Shown here piece by piece: positions 8,580 through 18,183 of a stretch of DNA of 64,000 nucleotides. Position numbers and translations under genes: made by a program. Source of the DNA: Mycobacterium sp. E787 (GTDB lineage Bacteria > Actinomycetota > Actinomycetes > Mycobacteriales > Mycobacteriaceae); NCBI RefSeq assembly GCF_001668725.1, contig NZ_LZKL01000016.1:1-64000 (forward strand), read 5' to 3'. The stretch's first letter is position 1; each line of letters begins with the position of its first letter. Below the pieces are notes generated by a model, which made no database searches, was not told the origin of the DNA, and was given only the letters and a program-made list of their open reading frames with translations.

Positions 8580-10348
8580 ATCACGCGCACTCGCGCGGCG
8601 TTGCGCAACGCCTGCGGGGCCACGCGCGAAAGACCGTAGACCGCATAGGCTTCCGGCGCGACGGGACGGATCGGTTTCTGCTTCCTGACCGACGACAGGA
8701 TCGCGTTGGCGACCTTGTCCGGCCCGTAGCGGCGCAGCGCGAACAGCCTGCCGATCTGGCCCCGACGGTCATCGACGCGTTGATCCTTGCCGGCCGGCGC
8801 GCTGAACCGGGTGGTGCTGATGATGTTGGTGTTGATCACGCCGGGGCAGATCGTGGTCAACCCGACCCCGGCGGCGTCGAGCTCGGCGCGCAGGCAGTCG
8901 GAGAACATGTAGGTGGCCGCCTTGGAGGTGCAGTAGGCGCTCAATGACCCCAGCGGCGAAAAGGCGGCCATCGACGCCACATTGACGATGTAGCCGCCGG
9001 TGCCGCGCTCGACCAGGCGCCGGCCGAAGGCCCGGCAGCAGTTGACGACGCCGCCCAGGTTGATGTCGAGCACCCGGTCGAAGTCCTCGGCCGGGGTGTC
9101 CAGGAAGCCGCCCGCCGCACCGATGCCGGCGTTGTTGACCACGATGTCCGGGACGCCGTGCTCGGCGCTGACGCGCTCGGCGAACGCCTCGACGGCGCCG
9201 GCGTCGGACACGTCGAGCACGTACGGATGCGCGACGCCGCCGCGCGCGGCGATCTCGGCGGCGGTCTCCTTGACGGTGGCCTCGTCGATGTCGCTGACCA
9301 CCAGCTCGGCGCCCGCGCGGGCGAAGGCGAACGCCGTCTCCCGGCCGATGCCGCTGCCCGCGCCGGTGACCGACACCAGGGTGTCGCCGAAGTCGCCGCG
9401 CGGGCGCCCGACTTGGGCGCGCAGCATCGCGCGGCTCGGCTGTTTGCCGTCGGCCAGGTCGGCGAAGTCGTGCACCGCCGCCGCCATCACCTGCGGATGC
9501 GACATCGGCGAGAAGTGGCCCGCCCTGATGTCGCGGCGCCACAACCGCGGCACCCAGCGCGCCGCGTCGTCGAACCCGTAGGGCCGCACGTACTTGTCCC
9601 GGGTGTTGACGATCAGTTGCACCGGCACGTCCACGACGTGCAGCTCGCGCTTCCGGGAGAACGACCGAAAGTAGTTGGCGGGATACGTTTTCACCGAGTG
9701 GGCGGCGTCGCTGGGCAACTTGGCGGAGTGGTGGATCTTGTCGTCGGGGATGTTGTCGACCGCGTTTCGCCGCAGGGCAGGGATCGACAGCGCCAGGCGC
9801 AGGAACAGCGGCGCCAGCACCGGGATCGAGAAGAACACCATGTATGTCAGCCGCAGCGCCTGGCTGACCGCCCGCACGAACCTGCGCGGGCGCCAGGGCC
9901 GTCGCAGCCCGCCGAAGATGTATTCGACCAGCTGGTCCCGGCTCGGGCCGGACACCGACGTGAACGAGGCGACCCGGTCGCCGGCGCCGGGGCGCTTCAG
10001 GTACTCCCAGATGCCGACCGAGCCCCAGTCGTGGGCCAGCACGTGCACCGGGCCGCCGGGGCTCAGCTCGCCGATCACCGCGGCGAAGTCGTCGGCGAAC
10101 CGGGCCATGGTGTAGCCGGACACCGGCTTGGGCGCCGACGACATGCCGACGCCGCGGTTGTCGTAGCGGACGACGCGGAACCGCTCGGCCAGCAGCGGGA
10201 CGACGCCGTCCCACAGCACGTGGGAGTCGGGGAAGCCGTGCACCAGCACGACGGTCGGGCCCGCGCGGTTGCCCTCCTCGTAGACGGCGATACGCGCGCC
10301 GTCCGCGCTGTCGACGAACCGCTGGGGCACCTGTTGAATTGCCGGCAT
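8576..10348 (-). CDS. ephD: EphD, epoxide hydrolase fused to short-chain dehydrogenase
   Basis: 590 residues in two enzymes. The N-terminal half is an alpha/beta hydrolase: oxyanion motif HGFPDSH, nucleophile Asp 107 in LAHDWGSVG and the late His in RAGHFSPMSHP. The C-terminal half is a short-chain dehydrogenase: NAD(P) motif VTGAGSGIGRETAFAFARAG, NNAG, and the active pair in SAYCTSKAA. In M. tuberculosis EphD is linked to modification of epoxy-mycolic acids in the envelope, which is recalled knowledge. The ATG at 10348 has a GGGAGG six bases upstream and gives the family N-terminus. It is transcribed away from dlaT, with 173 bases between for both promoters. Confidence 0.94.
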   Translation of the reverse strand: MPAIQQVPQRFVDSADGARIAVYEEGNRAGPTVVLVHGFPDSHVLWDGVVPLLAERFRVVRYDNRGVGMSSAPKPVSGYTMARFADDFAAVIGELSPGGPVHVLAHDWGSVGIWEYLKRPGAGDRVASFTSVSGPSRDQLVEYIFGGLRRPWRPRRFVRAVSQALRLTYMVFFSIPVLAPLFLRLALSIPALRRNAVDNIPDDKIHHSAKLPSDAAHSVKTYPANYFRSFSRKRELHVVDVPVQLIVNTRDKYVRPYGFDDAARWVPRLWRRDIRAGHFSPMSHPQVMAAAVHDFADLADGKQPSRAMLRAQVGRPRGDFGDTLVSVTGAGSGIGRETAFAFARAGAELVVSDIDEATVKETAAEIAARGGVAHPYVLDVSDAGAVEAFAERVSAEHGVPDIVVNNAGIGAAGGFLDTPAEDFDRVLDINLGGVVNCCRAFGRRLVERGTGGYIVNVASMAAFSPLGSLSAYCTSKAATYMFSDCLRAELDAAGVGLTTICPGVINTNIISTTRFSAPAGKDQRVDDRRGQIGRLFALRRYGPDKVANAILSSVRKQKPIRPVAPEAYAVYGLSRVAPQALRNAARVRVI

Positions 10349-10521
10349 CGGACCTCCCGCTCTGGCTACGTCGCCACACCGTAGCAAGGGTGTTCGGGGT
10401 GCCCGGGCAACCGCGCGCCGTCCGCCCTGGATGTGTGCCGGCGCGGGCGCAATGACAGGATAGTTTTGGTTAGCGACATCGACCCGCCCCCGACCCACGA
10501 GCGATCGAGGAGTCAACACAA

Positions 10522-12282
10522 ATGGTCTTCTCCGTCCAGATGCCGGCACTCGGTGAAAGCGTCACCGAGGGGACGGTCACGCGCTGGCTCAAGCAGGAAG
10601 GCGACACGGTCGAACTCGACGAGCCCCTCGTCGAGGTGTCGACCGACAAGGTCGACACCGAAATCCCGTCGCCGGCCGCGGGCGTGCTGACCAAGATCGT
10701 CGCCCAGGAGGACGACACCGTCGAGGTGGGCGGCGAACTCGCCGTCATCGGCGACGCGGGCGAGCAGCCGCAGGCCCAGCCCGCGGCGCCCAGCGAGCCG
10801 GAACCGGAGCCCGAGCCGGAACCCGAGCCTCAGCCGCAACCCCAGGCCGCGGCCGAGCCCGAGCCCGAGCCCGCGGCGCCGCCCGCGACCGGGGGCGATG
10901 CTTCCGGCGACTCCAAGCCGGTGCTGATGCCCGAGCTCGGCGAGTCGGTCGCCGAGGGCACCGTGACGCGCTGGTTGAAGAAGGTCGGCGACTCGGTTCA
11001 GGTCGACGAGCCGCTGGTGGAGGTGTCCACCGACAAGGTGGACACCGAAATCCCCTCCCCGGTGGCCGGCGTCCTGGTCAGCATCACCGCCGAGGAGGAC
11101 GCCACCGTGCCGGTGGGCGGCGAGCTGGCCCGCATCGGCTCGGGCGCGGAGGCATCCGGCGCGAGCGCCCCGTCCGCCCCGGCAGCCCCGCCCGCGCCCA
11201 AGCCGGAGCCGAAACCCGAACCCAGGCCGGAGCCGAAACCCGCGCCGCAGCCGGTTTCCGAGGCCAAACCGCCCGCACCGGCCCCCGCGCCGAAACCGCA
11301 ACCGGCCCAGGCCCCGCCCGCCACGGAGGCCGGCGGCCCGGCCGCCGACGGCGCGCCGTACGTGACCCCGCTGGTGCGAAAGCTGGCCAACGAAAACAAC
11401 ATCGACCTTTCGGAGGTCACGGGCACCGGCGTGGGCGGTCGCATCCGCAAACAGGACGTGCTCGCCGCGGCGCAGAAGAAGCAGGAAGCCAAGGCCGCGC
11501 CCGCGCAGGCCCCCGCCGCCGCGCCGGCCGCGGCCACCCCCGCGCCCGCCCTGGCACACCTGCGCGGCACCACGCAGAAGGCCAGCAGGATCCGTCAGAT
11601 CACCGCGGCCAAGACCCGCGAATCCCTGCAGGCCACGGCCCAGCTCACCCAGACCCACGAGGTCGACATGACCAAGATCGTGGGCCTGCGGGCCAGGGCC
11701 AAGTCCGCGTTCGCCGAGCGCGAGGGCGTCAACCTCACCTACCTGCCGTTCATCGCGCGGGCCGTGATCGATGCCCTCAAGATCCACCCCAACATCAACG
11801 CCAGCTACAACGAGGACACCAAGGAGATCACCTACTACGACGCCGAGCACCTCGGCTTCGCGGTCGACACCGACCAGGGTCTGCTCTCCCCCGTCGTGCA
11901 CAACGCCGGCGACCTGTCGCTGGCGGGTCTGGCCAGGGCCATCGCCGACATCGCCGAGCGCGCCCGGTCGGGCAATCTGAAGCCCGACGAGTTGGCCGGC
12001 GGCACCTTCACGATCACCAACATCGGCAGCCAGGGCGCGTTGTTCGACACCCCGATCCTGGTCCCGCCGCAGGCCGCGATGCTGGGCACCGGCGCGATCG
12101 TCAAGCGGCCGCGGGTGATCGTCGACGAGTTCGGCAACGAGTCGATCGGCGTGCGCTCGGTGTGCTACCTCCCGCTGACCTACGACCACCGGCTGATCGA
12201 CGGCGCCGATGCCGGACGTTTCCTCACCACCATCAAGCACCGGCTCGAAGAGGCAGCGTTCGAGGCTGACCTGGGTCTTTAG
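10522..12282 (+). CDS. dlaT: Dihydrolipoamide acyltransferase (E2 of pyruvate dehydrogenase)
   Basis: The acyltransferase core of the 2-oxoacid dehydrogenase complex; in M. tuberculosis it also works with AhpD/AhpC and Lpd in peroxide defence. The 586 residues run: lipoyl domain 1 (Lys 43 in [12 protein letters not shown]), a Pro/Glu-rich linker, lipoyl domain 2 (Lys 172, same motif), a second Pro/Lys/Ala linker, the E3/E1-binding domain ([14 protein letters not shown]), and the catalytic domain with His 556 and Asp 560 in [12 protein letters not shown]. Length exceeds the 553 residues of M. tuberculosis mainly in the linkers. It is often labelled sucB. A GAGGAGT ribosome site precedes ATG 10522. 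LipB and LipA, which make its cofactor, follow downstream. Confidence 0.95.
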   Translation: MVFSVQMPALGESVTEGTVTRWLKQEGDTVELDEPLVEVSTDKVDTEIPSPAAGVLTKIVAQEDDTVEVGGELAVIGDAGEQPQAQPAAPSEPEPEPEPEPEPQPQPQAAAEPEPEPAAPPATGGDASGDSKPVLMPELGESVAEGTVTRWLKKVGDSVQVDEPLVEVSTDKVDTEIPSPVAGVLVSITAEEDATVPVGGELARIGSGAEASGASAPSAPAAPPAPKPEPKPEPRPEPKPAPQPVSEAKPPAPAPAPKPQPAQAPPATEAGGPAADGAPYVTPLVRKLANENNIDLSEVTGTGVGGRIRKQDVLAAAQKKQEAKAAPAQAPAAAPAAATPAPALAHLRGTTQKASRIRQITAAKTRESLQATAQLTQTHEVDMTKIVGLRARAKSAFAEREGVNLTYLPFIARAVIDALKIHPNINASYNEDTKEITYYDAEHLGFAVDTDQGLLSPVVHNAGDLSLAGLARAIADIAERARSGNLKPDELAGGTFTITNIGSQGALFDTPILVPPQAAMLGTGAIVKRPRVIVDEFGNESIGVRSVCYLPLTYDHRLIDGADAGRFLTTIKHRLEEAAFEADLGL

Positions 12283-12297
12283 GAGGCTTGGACAACT

Positions 12298-13209
12298 GTG
12301 GCCAAGCCGGTCATCGCGATTGCGGGTTCGTCCGGTCTGATCGGCTCGGCCTTGGCCGCGGCGTTGCGCGCCGCCGACCACCCGGTGGTGCGCATCGTGC
12401 GCCGGACGCCGGCGAATTCCGAGGAACTGCACTGGAATCCCGCGAGCGGCGATTTCGACGCCGACGCGCTGGTCGACGTCGACGCCGTCGTCAACCTGTG
12501 TGGCGTCAACATCGGCCAGCGCCGCTGGTCGGGCGCCTTCAAGCAGAGCCTGCGCGACAGCCGCATCGCCCCCACCGAGGTGCTGGCCAACGCCGTCGCC
12601 GACGCCGGCGTCGAAACCCTGATCAACGCCAGCGCGGTGGGCTACTACGGGAACACCAAAGACCGGGTGGTCGACGAAAATGCCAGGGCGGGAAGCGGTT
12701 TCCTGGCCCAGCTGTGCGAGGACTGGGAGGCCGCCACGCTGCCGGCCCAATACGCCGGCACCCGGGTGGTGCTCGCCCGCACCGGCGTGGTGCTGGCCCG
12801 GTCGGGCGGCGCGCTGCGGCGGTTGCGGCCGCTGTTCGCGGCGGGCCTGGGTGCCCGGCTGGGCAGCGGCCGCCAGTACATGTCGTGGATCAGCCTCGAG
12901 GACGTGGTGCGCGCGCTGCTGTTCGCCATCTCACACCCGTCGCTGTCGGGTCCGGTGAACGTGACCGGGCCGGCGCCGGTGACCAACGCCGAGTTCACCA
13001 CCGCCTTCGGGCGGGCGGTCAACCGCCCCACGCCGCTGATCCTGCCGGGTTTCGCGGTGCGGGCCGCGCTCGGCGAGTTCGCCGACGAGGGGCTGCTCAT
13101 CGGGCAGCGCGCGATCCCGTCGGCGCTCGAGCGCGCCGGTTTCCAGTTCCACCACAACACCATTGGCGAGGCGCTCGACTACGCCACCGCCCGGCGCGAC
13201 CACGATTGA
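12298..13209 (+). CDS. NAD-dependent epimerase-like protein, Rv2216 family (SDR39U1/YfcH)
   Basis: 303 residues of the TIGR01777 group of extended short-chain dehydrogenases. The nucleotide motif is [20 protein letters not shown]. Family marks follow: [18 protein letters not shown] and the C-terminal DUF1731-like segment ending in ALDYATAR. The physiological substrate of this family is not known. The GTG start at 12298 is set by an AGGAGG that overlaps the dlaT stop codon, so translation is probably coupled to dlaT. This order is conserved in mycobacteria. Confidence 0.9.
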   Translation: MAKPVIAIAGSSGLIGSALAAALRAADHPVVRIVRRTPANSEELHWNPASGDFDADALVDVDAVVNLCGVNIGQRRWSGAFKQSLRDSRIAPTEVLANAVADAGVETLINASAVGYYGNTKDRVVDENARAGSGFLAQLCEDWEAATLPAQYAGTRVVLARTGVVLARSGGALRRLRPLFAAGLGARLGSGRQYMSWISLEDVVRALLFAISHPSLSGPVNVTGPAPVTNAEFTTAFGRAVNRPTPLILPGFAVRAALGEFADEGLLIGQRAIPSALERAGFQFHHNTIGEALDYATARRDHD

Positions 13210-13217
13210 CTTTTGCC

Positions 13218-13277
13218 GCGAGGGTGCGCAGTTGTACGCCCGCCGCGGCGTGTCGCCGTACAAACACGCCCCCTCGC
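13218..13277. repeat. Imperfect intergenic inverted repeat before lipB
   Basis: Two arms of about 21 bases face each other: 13218-13238 (GCGAGGGTGCGCAGTTGTAC and one more base) and 13257-13277, matching at about 17 of 21 positions after folding, around an 18-base loop. It fills most of the 89 bases between Rv2216 and lipB. It could form a hairpin that ends or weakens transcription before lipB; there is no T-run. I recall similar sequences between genes in other mycobacteria, so it may be a dispersed intergenic element. Confidence 0.5.
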
Positions 13278-13298
13278 GGGGGGAGTACCGTCACCAAC

Positions 13299-13997
13299 GT
13301 GAGTCCCTCCATCCGGTCGAGCGCGGCCGCGGTCGACGTCCGCCAGCTGGGGACGGTCGACTACGGCACGGCCTGGCGGCTGCAGCGCGACCTGGTCGAC
13401 GCCCGGGTCGCCGGCGGTCCGGACACGCTGCTGCTCCTCGAGCACCCGCCGGTCTACACGGCCGGACGGCGCACCGAGCCGCACGAACGGCCGGTGGACG
13501 GCACCCCCGTGATCGATACGGATCGGGGCGGCAAAATCACCTGGCACGGTCCCGGACAGCTGGTCGGCTACCCGGTCATCGGATTGGCCGAACCGCTCGA
13601 CGTGGTCAAATACGTTCGGTGCCTTGAGGAAGCGCTGATGAGGGTGTGCGCCGACCTGGGCCTGGACACCGTTCGGGTCGACGGCCGGTCCGGGGTTTGG
13701 GTGCCGGCCGGCGGCGGCCGCCCGGCGCGCAAGGTGGCCGCCATCGGCGTTCGGGTGTCACGCGCGACGACGATGCACGGCTTCGCGCTCAACTGCGACT
13801 GCGATCTGGGCGCCTACAGCGCGATCGTTCCGTGCGGCATCACCGACGCCGGCGTGACGTCCCTGTCGGCCGAATTGGGGCGGACGGTCGCGGTCGACGA
13901 GGTGCGGGCGGCCGTCGCGGCCGCCGTGTGCGACGCCCTGGACGGCGCGCTGCCGGTCCGTGAAAGGCCCGCCGCCCGCGTAGCATCAACCACGTGA
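13299..13997 (+). CDS. lipB: Octanoyl-(acyl-carrier protein) transferase
   Basis: Moves octanoate from ACP to lipoyl domains of proteins such as DlaT and GcvH, the first step of lipoate synthesis. 232 residues with the substrate-pocket motif [17 protein letters not shown], catalytic Lys 145 in ARKVAAIGV and catalytic Cys 179 in IVPCGI, all intact. The GTG at 13299 gives the family length; the open frame upstream overlaps Rv2216 and is not coding. A GGGGGGAG about 12 bases upstream is a distant ribosome site. The stop overlaps the lipA start (GTGA), so the two are translationally coupled. Confidence 0.95.
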   Translation: MSPSIRSSAAAVDVRQLGTVDYGTAWRLQRDLVDARVAGGPDTLLLLEHPPVYTAGRRTEPHERPVDGTPVIDTDRGGKITWHGPGQLVGYPVIGLAEPLDVVKYVRCLEEALMRVCADLGLDTVRVDGRSGVWVPAGGGRPARKVAAIGVRVSRATTMHGFALNCDCDLGAYSAIVPCGITDAGVTSLSAELGRTVAVDEVRAAVAAAVCDALDGALPVRERPAARVASTT

Positions 13998-14920
13998 CTG
14001 TCGCTCCGGAAGGCCGCAAACTGCTGCGCCTGGAGGTGCGCAACGCGCAGACCCCGATCGAGCGCAAGCCGCCGTGGATCAAGGTGCGGGCGCGGATGGG
14101 CCCGGAGTACACCCAGCTGAAGGGCCTCGTCCAGCGGGAGGGCCTGCACACGGTCTGTGAAGAAGCCGGCTGCCCCAACATCTTCGAATGCTGGGAGGAC
14201 CGGGAAGCCACCTTCCTGATCGGCGGCGACCAGTGCACCCGCCGCTGCGACTTCTGCCAGATCGACACCGGCAAGCCCGCCGAACTCGACCGCGACGAGC
14301 CCCGGCGGGTCGCCGACAGCGTGCGGGCGATGGGCCTGCGCTATGCGACGGTCACCGGCGTCGCCCGCGACGACCTGCCCGACGGCGGGGCCTGGCTGTA
14401 CGCGGAGACCGTGCGCGCCATCAAGGAGCTCAACCCGTCGACCGGCGTCGAGTTGTTGATCCCCGACTTCAACGCGGAGCCGCGGCGGCTTGCGGAGGTC
14501 TTCGGGTCGCGCCCGGAAGTGTTGGCGCACAACGTCGAAACGGTGCCGCGCATCTTCAAGCGGATCCGGCCGGCGTTCACCTATCGGCGCAGCCTGGCCG
14601 TGCTCACCGCGGCCCGCGACTCCGGCCTGGTCACCAAGAGCAACCTGATTCTGGGCCTGGGCGAGACCGCCGACGAGGTGCGCGGCGCGCTGGCCGACCT
14701 GCGCGCCGCCGGCTGCGACATCGTGACGATCACCCAATACCTGCGCCCGACGGCGCGCCACCACCCGGTCGAGCGCTGGGTGACGCCCGAGGAGTTCGAC
14801 GAATTCGCCCGCGACGCCCAGGCGCTGGGCTTTTCGGGGGTGCTGGCCGGCCCGCTGGTGCGGTCGTCCTACCGGGCCGGGCGGCTGTACGCGCAGGCCG
14901 TCGGCGGCCGCGCCTCGTAA
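13994..14920 (+). CDS. lipA: Lipoyl synthase
   Basis: Radical SAM enzyme that inserts two sulfurs into the octanoyl chain placed by LipB. 308 residues. The auxiliary iron-sulfur cluster ligands are Cys 55, 60 and 66 ([12 protein letters not shown]) and the radical SAM ligands Cys 81, 85 and 88 (CTRRCDFC). The C-terminal VRSSYRAG supplies the conserved Arg-Ser-Ser-Tyr with a Ser cluster ligand. The GTG start overlaps the lipB stop by four bases. Confidence 0.96.
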   Translation: MTVAPEGRKLLRLEVRNAQTPIERKPPWIKVRARMGPEYTQLKGLVQREGLHTVCEEAGCPNIFECWEDREATFLIGGDQCTRRCDFCQIDTGKPAELDRDEPRRVADSVRAMGLRYATVTGVARDDLPDGGAWLYAETVRAIKELNPSTGVELLIPDFNAEPRRLAEVFGSRPEVLAHNVETVPRIFKRIRPAFTYRRSLAVLTAARDSGLVTKSNLILGLGETADEVRGALADLRAAGCDIVTITQYLRPTARHHPVERWVTPEEFDEFARDAQALGFSGVLAGPLVRSSYRAGRLYAQAVGGRAS

Positions 14921-14947
14921 TTCCGCGCGAACGTATCCTTGGTGACT

Positions 14948-15700
14948 ATGGCTAAACCCCGCACCGCCGCCGAGAACAAGGCCGCCAGCGCTCAGGCGGC
15001 CGCCGCCCGCAAGGCCGCCGCCAAGGAGCGCCGCGGTCAGTTCTGGCAGGCGTTCAACATGCAGCGCAAGGAGGACAAGCGCCTGCTGCCGTACATGATC
15101 GGCGCCTTCGTGCTGATCGTCGGTGTCTCGGTGGCCGCCGGTGTGTGGGCCGGCGGGCTCACCATGCTCACGCTCATCCCGCTCGGGGTGCTGGTGGGCG
15201 CGCTGGTCGCGTTCATCATCTTCAGCCGCCGGGCGCAGCGCTCGATGTTCGGCAAGGCCGAAGGCCAGGCCGGCGCCGCGGGGTGGGTGCTGGACAACCT
15301 GCGCGGCAAGTGGCGGGTGACCCCGGGCGTCGCCGCGACCGGCCACTTCGACGCGGTGCACCGGGTGCTCGGCCGGCCGGGCGTGATCCTGGTCGGCGAG
15401 GGATCGGCGGCCCGGGTCAAGCCGCTGCTGGCCCAGGAGAAGAAGCGGACCGCCCGGGTCGTCGGGGAGGTGCCGATCTACGACATAGTCGTGGGCAGGG
15501 GCGAGGGCGAGGTTCCGCTGCGCAAGCTGGAGCGGCACCTCACCCGGCTGCCGCACAACATCACCGCCAAGCAGATGGACACGTTGGAGTCGCGGTTGGC
15601 CGCGCTGGGATCGCGCGCCGGCGCCGGCGTCATGCCCAAGGGGCCGCTGCCGAACGCCGGCAAGATGCGCGGCGTGCAGCGCACCGTGCGCCGGAGGTAG
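14948..15700 (+). CDS. Conserved membrane protein, Rv2219 family (DUF4191)
   Basis: 250 residues, same as the M. tuberculosis protein. An Ala/Lys-rich cytosolic N-terminus (about 45 residues) leads into two adjacent transmembrane helices (YMIGAFVLIVGVSVAAGVW and LIPLGVLVGALVAFIIF), then a basic loop and a cytosolic C-terminal domain of about 150 residues (GAAGWVLDNLRGKWRVTPGV onward). Function unknown. GTG 14942 and ATG 14948 are both possible starts; ATG fits family length. It lies 27 bases after lipA and converges on the RDD-protein gene. Confidence 0.88.
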   Translation: MAKPRTAAENKAASAQAAAARKAAAKERRGQFWQAFNMQRKEDKRLLPYMIGAFVLIVGVSVAAGVWAGGLTMLTLIPLGVLVGALVAFIIFSRRAQRSMFGKAEGQAGAAGWVLDNLRGKWRVTPGVAATGHFDAVHRVLGRPGVILVGEGSAARVKPLLAQEKKRTARVVGEVPIYDIVVGRGEGEVPLRKLERHLTRLPHNITAKQMDTLESRLAALGSRAGAGVMPKGPLPNAGKMRGVQRTVRRR

Positions 15701-15712
15701 TCGCTCCCGAAC

Positions 15713-16144
15713 TCAGCGGCGCAGCACCGCGGTGCCGCTCAGCCGATCGTGCATACCCCGGCCGTCGGCGTCGGTGAACAGCGCCGGGATGACCAGCGCG
15801 ACGAGCAGCCCGCGCACGGCCAACCGGCCCACCCCGACCGGCACCCGCCCGTCCACCGACGCCACCTGCAGACCGAGCACCAACTGCCCCGGGGTGAAGG
15901 TGAACAGGCGCACCGACACGAGGCCGAGGACGAGCCAGACGATCAACACGGCGGTCGACAGCATGCGTCCGGAGAAGAGGCCGAACGCCATCGCCAGCGC
16001 CGCCAGGCCGTAGGCGATCAGCCAGTCGATCATCAGCGCCGCGAGCCGGCGGCCCATCGGCGCCAGCGATCCCGCCCCGCGCTCCGGCAGGCCCAGCCGC
16101 TCCCCGGGGTAGGTCGATCGGGCGCCCGGCGAACCCTCGGTCAC
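15713..16144 (-). CDS. RDD-family membrane protein, Rv2219A
   Basis: 143 residues with the RDD-family layout: MGRRLAALMIDWLIAYGLAA supplies the Arg-Asp start helix, a second helix follows (LSTAVLIVWLVLGLVSVRLF), then TPGQLVLGLQVASVDG and a third helix (GLLVALVIPALFTDADG) with the family's conserved Asp. These proteins sit in the inner membrane and some act in ion or solute transport. The GTG start at 16144 lies 224 bases from glnA1, which runs the other way. Function here is unproven. Confidence 0.87.
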   Translation of the reverse strand: MTEGSPGARSTYPGERLGLPERGAGSLAPMGRRLAALMIDWLIAYGLAALAMAFGLFSGRMLSTAVLIVWLVLGLVSVRLFTFTPGQLVLGLQVASVDGRVPVGVGRLAVRGLLVALVIPALFTDADGRGMHDRLSGTAVLRR

Positions 16145-16281
16145 AGCACGCCGCCCGAGGCTCGGCCCGGCCGCCGAGAACTAGTGCGCCCGTGCGGTCG
16201 ACCAGATACGATCTTGCGGGTCATGGCCCCACAATAGAACCCGCCGGGCGACCCGGATTCTGCTGCGGGGAGCATGGTCAC

Positions 16282-16297
16282 GTAACCTCTGCGCAAC
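16282..16297 (+). promoter_or_regulatory. GlnR-type binding box upstream of glnA1
   Basis: GTAAC, six bases, GCAAC: this fits the actinobacterial GlnR consensus of two half sites, gTnAC-n6-GnAAC. It lies about 72 bases before glnA1, where nitrogen-responsive control of glutamine synthetase is expected. GlnR itself is not in this window. One match to a short degenerate motif is moderate evidence. Confidence 0.5.
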
Positions 16298-16303
16298 ATC
16301 GAG

Positions 16304-16333
16304 TTGACTGACGGGCAACATGCGCTCCATAGC
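16304..16333 (+). promoter_or_regulatory. Candidate sigma-70-type promoter of glnA1
   Basis: TTGACT at 16304-16309, an 18-base spacer, and CATAGC at 16328-16333. The -35 is good and the -10 weak. It lies just after the GlnR-type box, so activation from that box is geometrically sensible. The leader to the GTG at 16369 would be about 30 bases and includes a strong AAGGAG. Confidence 0.4.
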
Positions 16334-16368
16334 GTCAGGCCGCGGATCACCAAGTAAAGGAGCATTCT

Positions 16369-17805
<1,437 letters not shown>

Positions 17806-17827
17806 GGCGTCGCGGCGCTAGACGACG

Positions 17828-17863
17828 CCGCCCGCGCGGGTTTGCTTGCCGCGCGGGCGGTTT
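17828..17863 (+). terminator. Hairpin terminator after glnA1
   Basis: A perfect 12-bp stem (CCGCCCGCGCGG at 17828-17839 and its complement at 17849-17860) with a nine-base loop, followed by TTT. It lies 22 bases after the glnA1 stop. The stem is strong although the T-run is short, which is usual in mycobacteria. Confidence 0.8.
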
Positions 17864-18183
17864 CGTCTGTGCCGGGCGGCCCGTCCGCCGCTCCGAACTC
17901 ACCCCTGGCGATTCGGGTGGCCCTGCCGCTGGACGACCGGCCGTACCGTCATGCGGGCGGGGCCCCGATGTCCTCGTGCGCCGGCGGCGCATGCCTGTCT
18001 GCTGGTTTTGCTTTGCTGCGGCCCCGAGCCAACTACCATGCCCGTTGTCGGTGAGTCCGGTGGCGCCCAGGATGGGCCGGGTCGGAGGCAAGGGATAACG
18101 GGTCGATGGCTGGGTTGGCTCGGGTAACGGGTGCCGGGTGGTGTGTCGCTTCCCGCATCGATGCCAGCGCGGTTCGGTAAGTC
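17864..18183. other. Gene-free stretch between glnA1 terminator and the TIR gene
   Basis: About 320 bases of GC-rich DNA. I see no convincing gene, RNA or long repeat. Short open frames here have no ribosome site and no recognisable protein features. It should contain the promoter of the TIR gene, but no clear -35/-10 pair stands out. It marks the left junction of the accessory block that separates glnA1 from glnE. Confidence 0.5.

Noticed and set aside
10760..10890. Repetitive EPEP/QPQP coding sequence that might be taken for a tandem DNA repeat or CRISPR
   Set aside because: It is the in-frame flexible linker between lipoyl domains. No spacer-repeat structure exists here or elsewhere in the window.
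10513..12750. A 745-codon reverse-strand open frame opposite dlaT
   Set aside because: It is composed of Gly/Arg/Leu/Val low-complexity sequence mirroring the Pro/Glu linkers and lipoyl domains of dlaT. DlaT has all its motifs, so this is a shadow.
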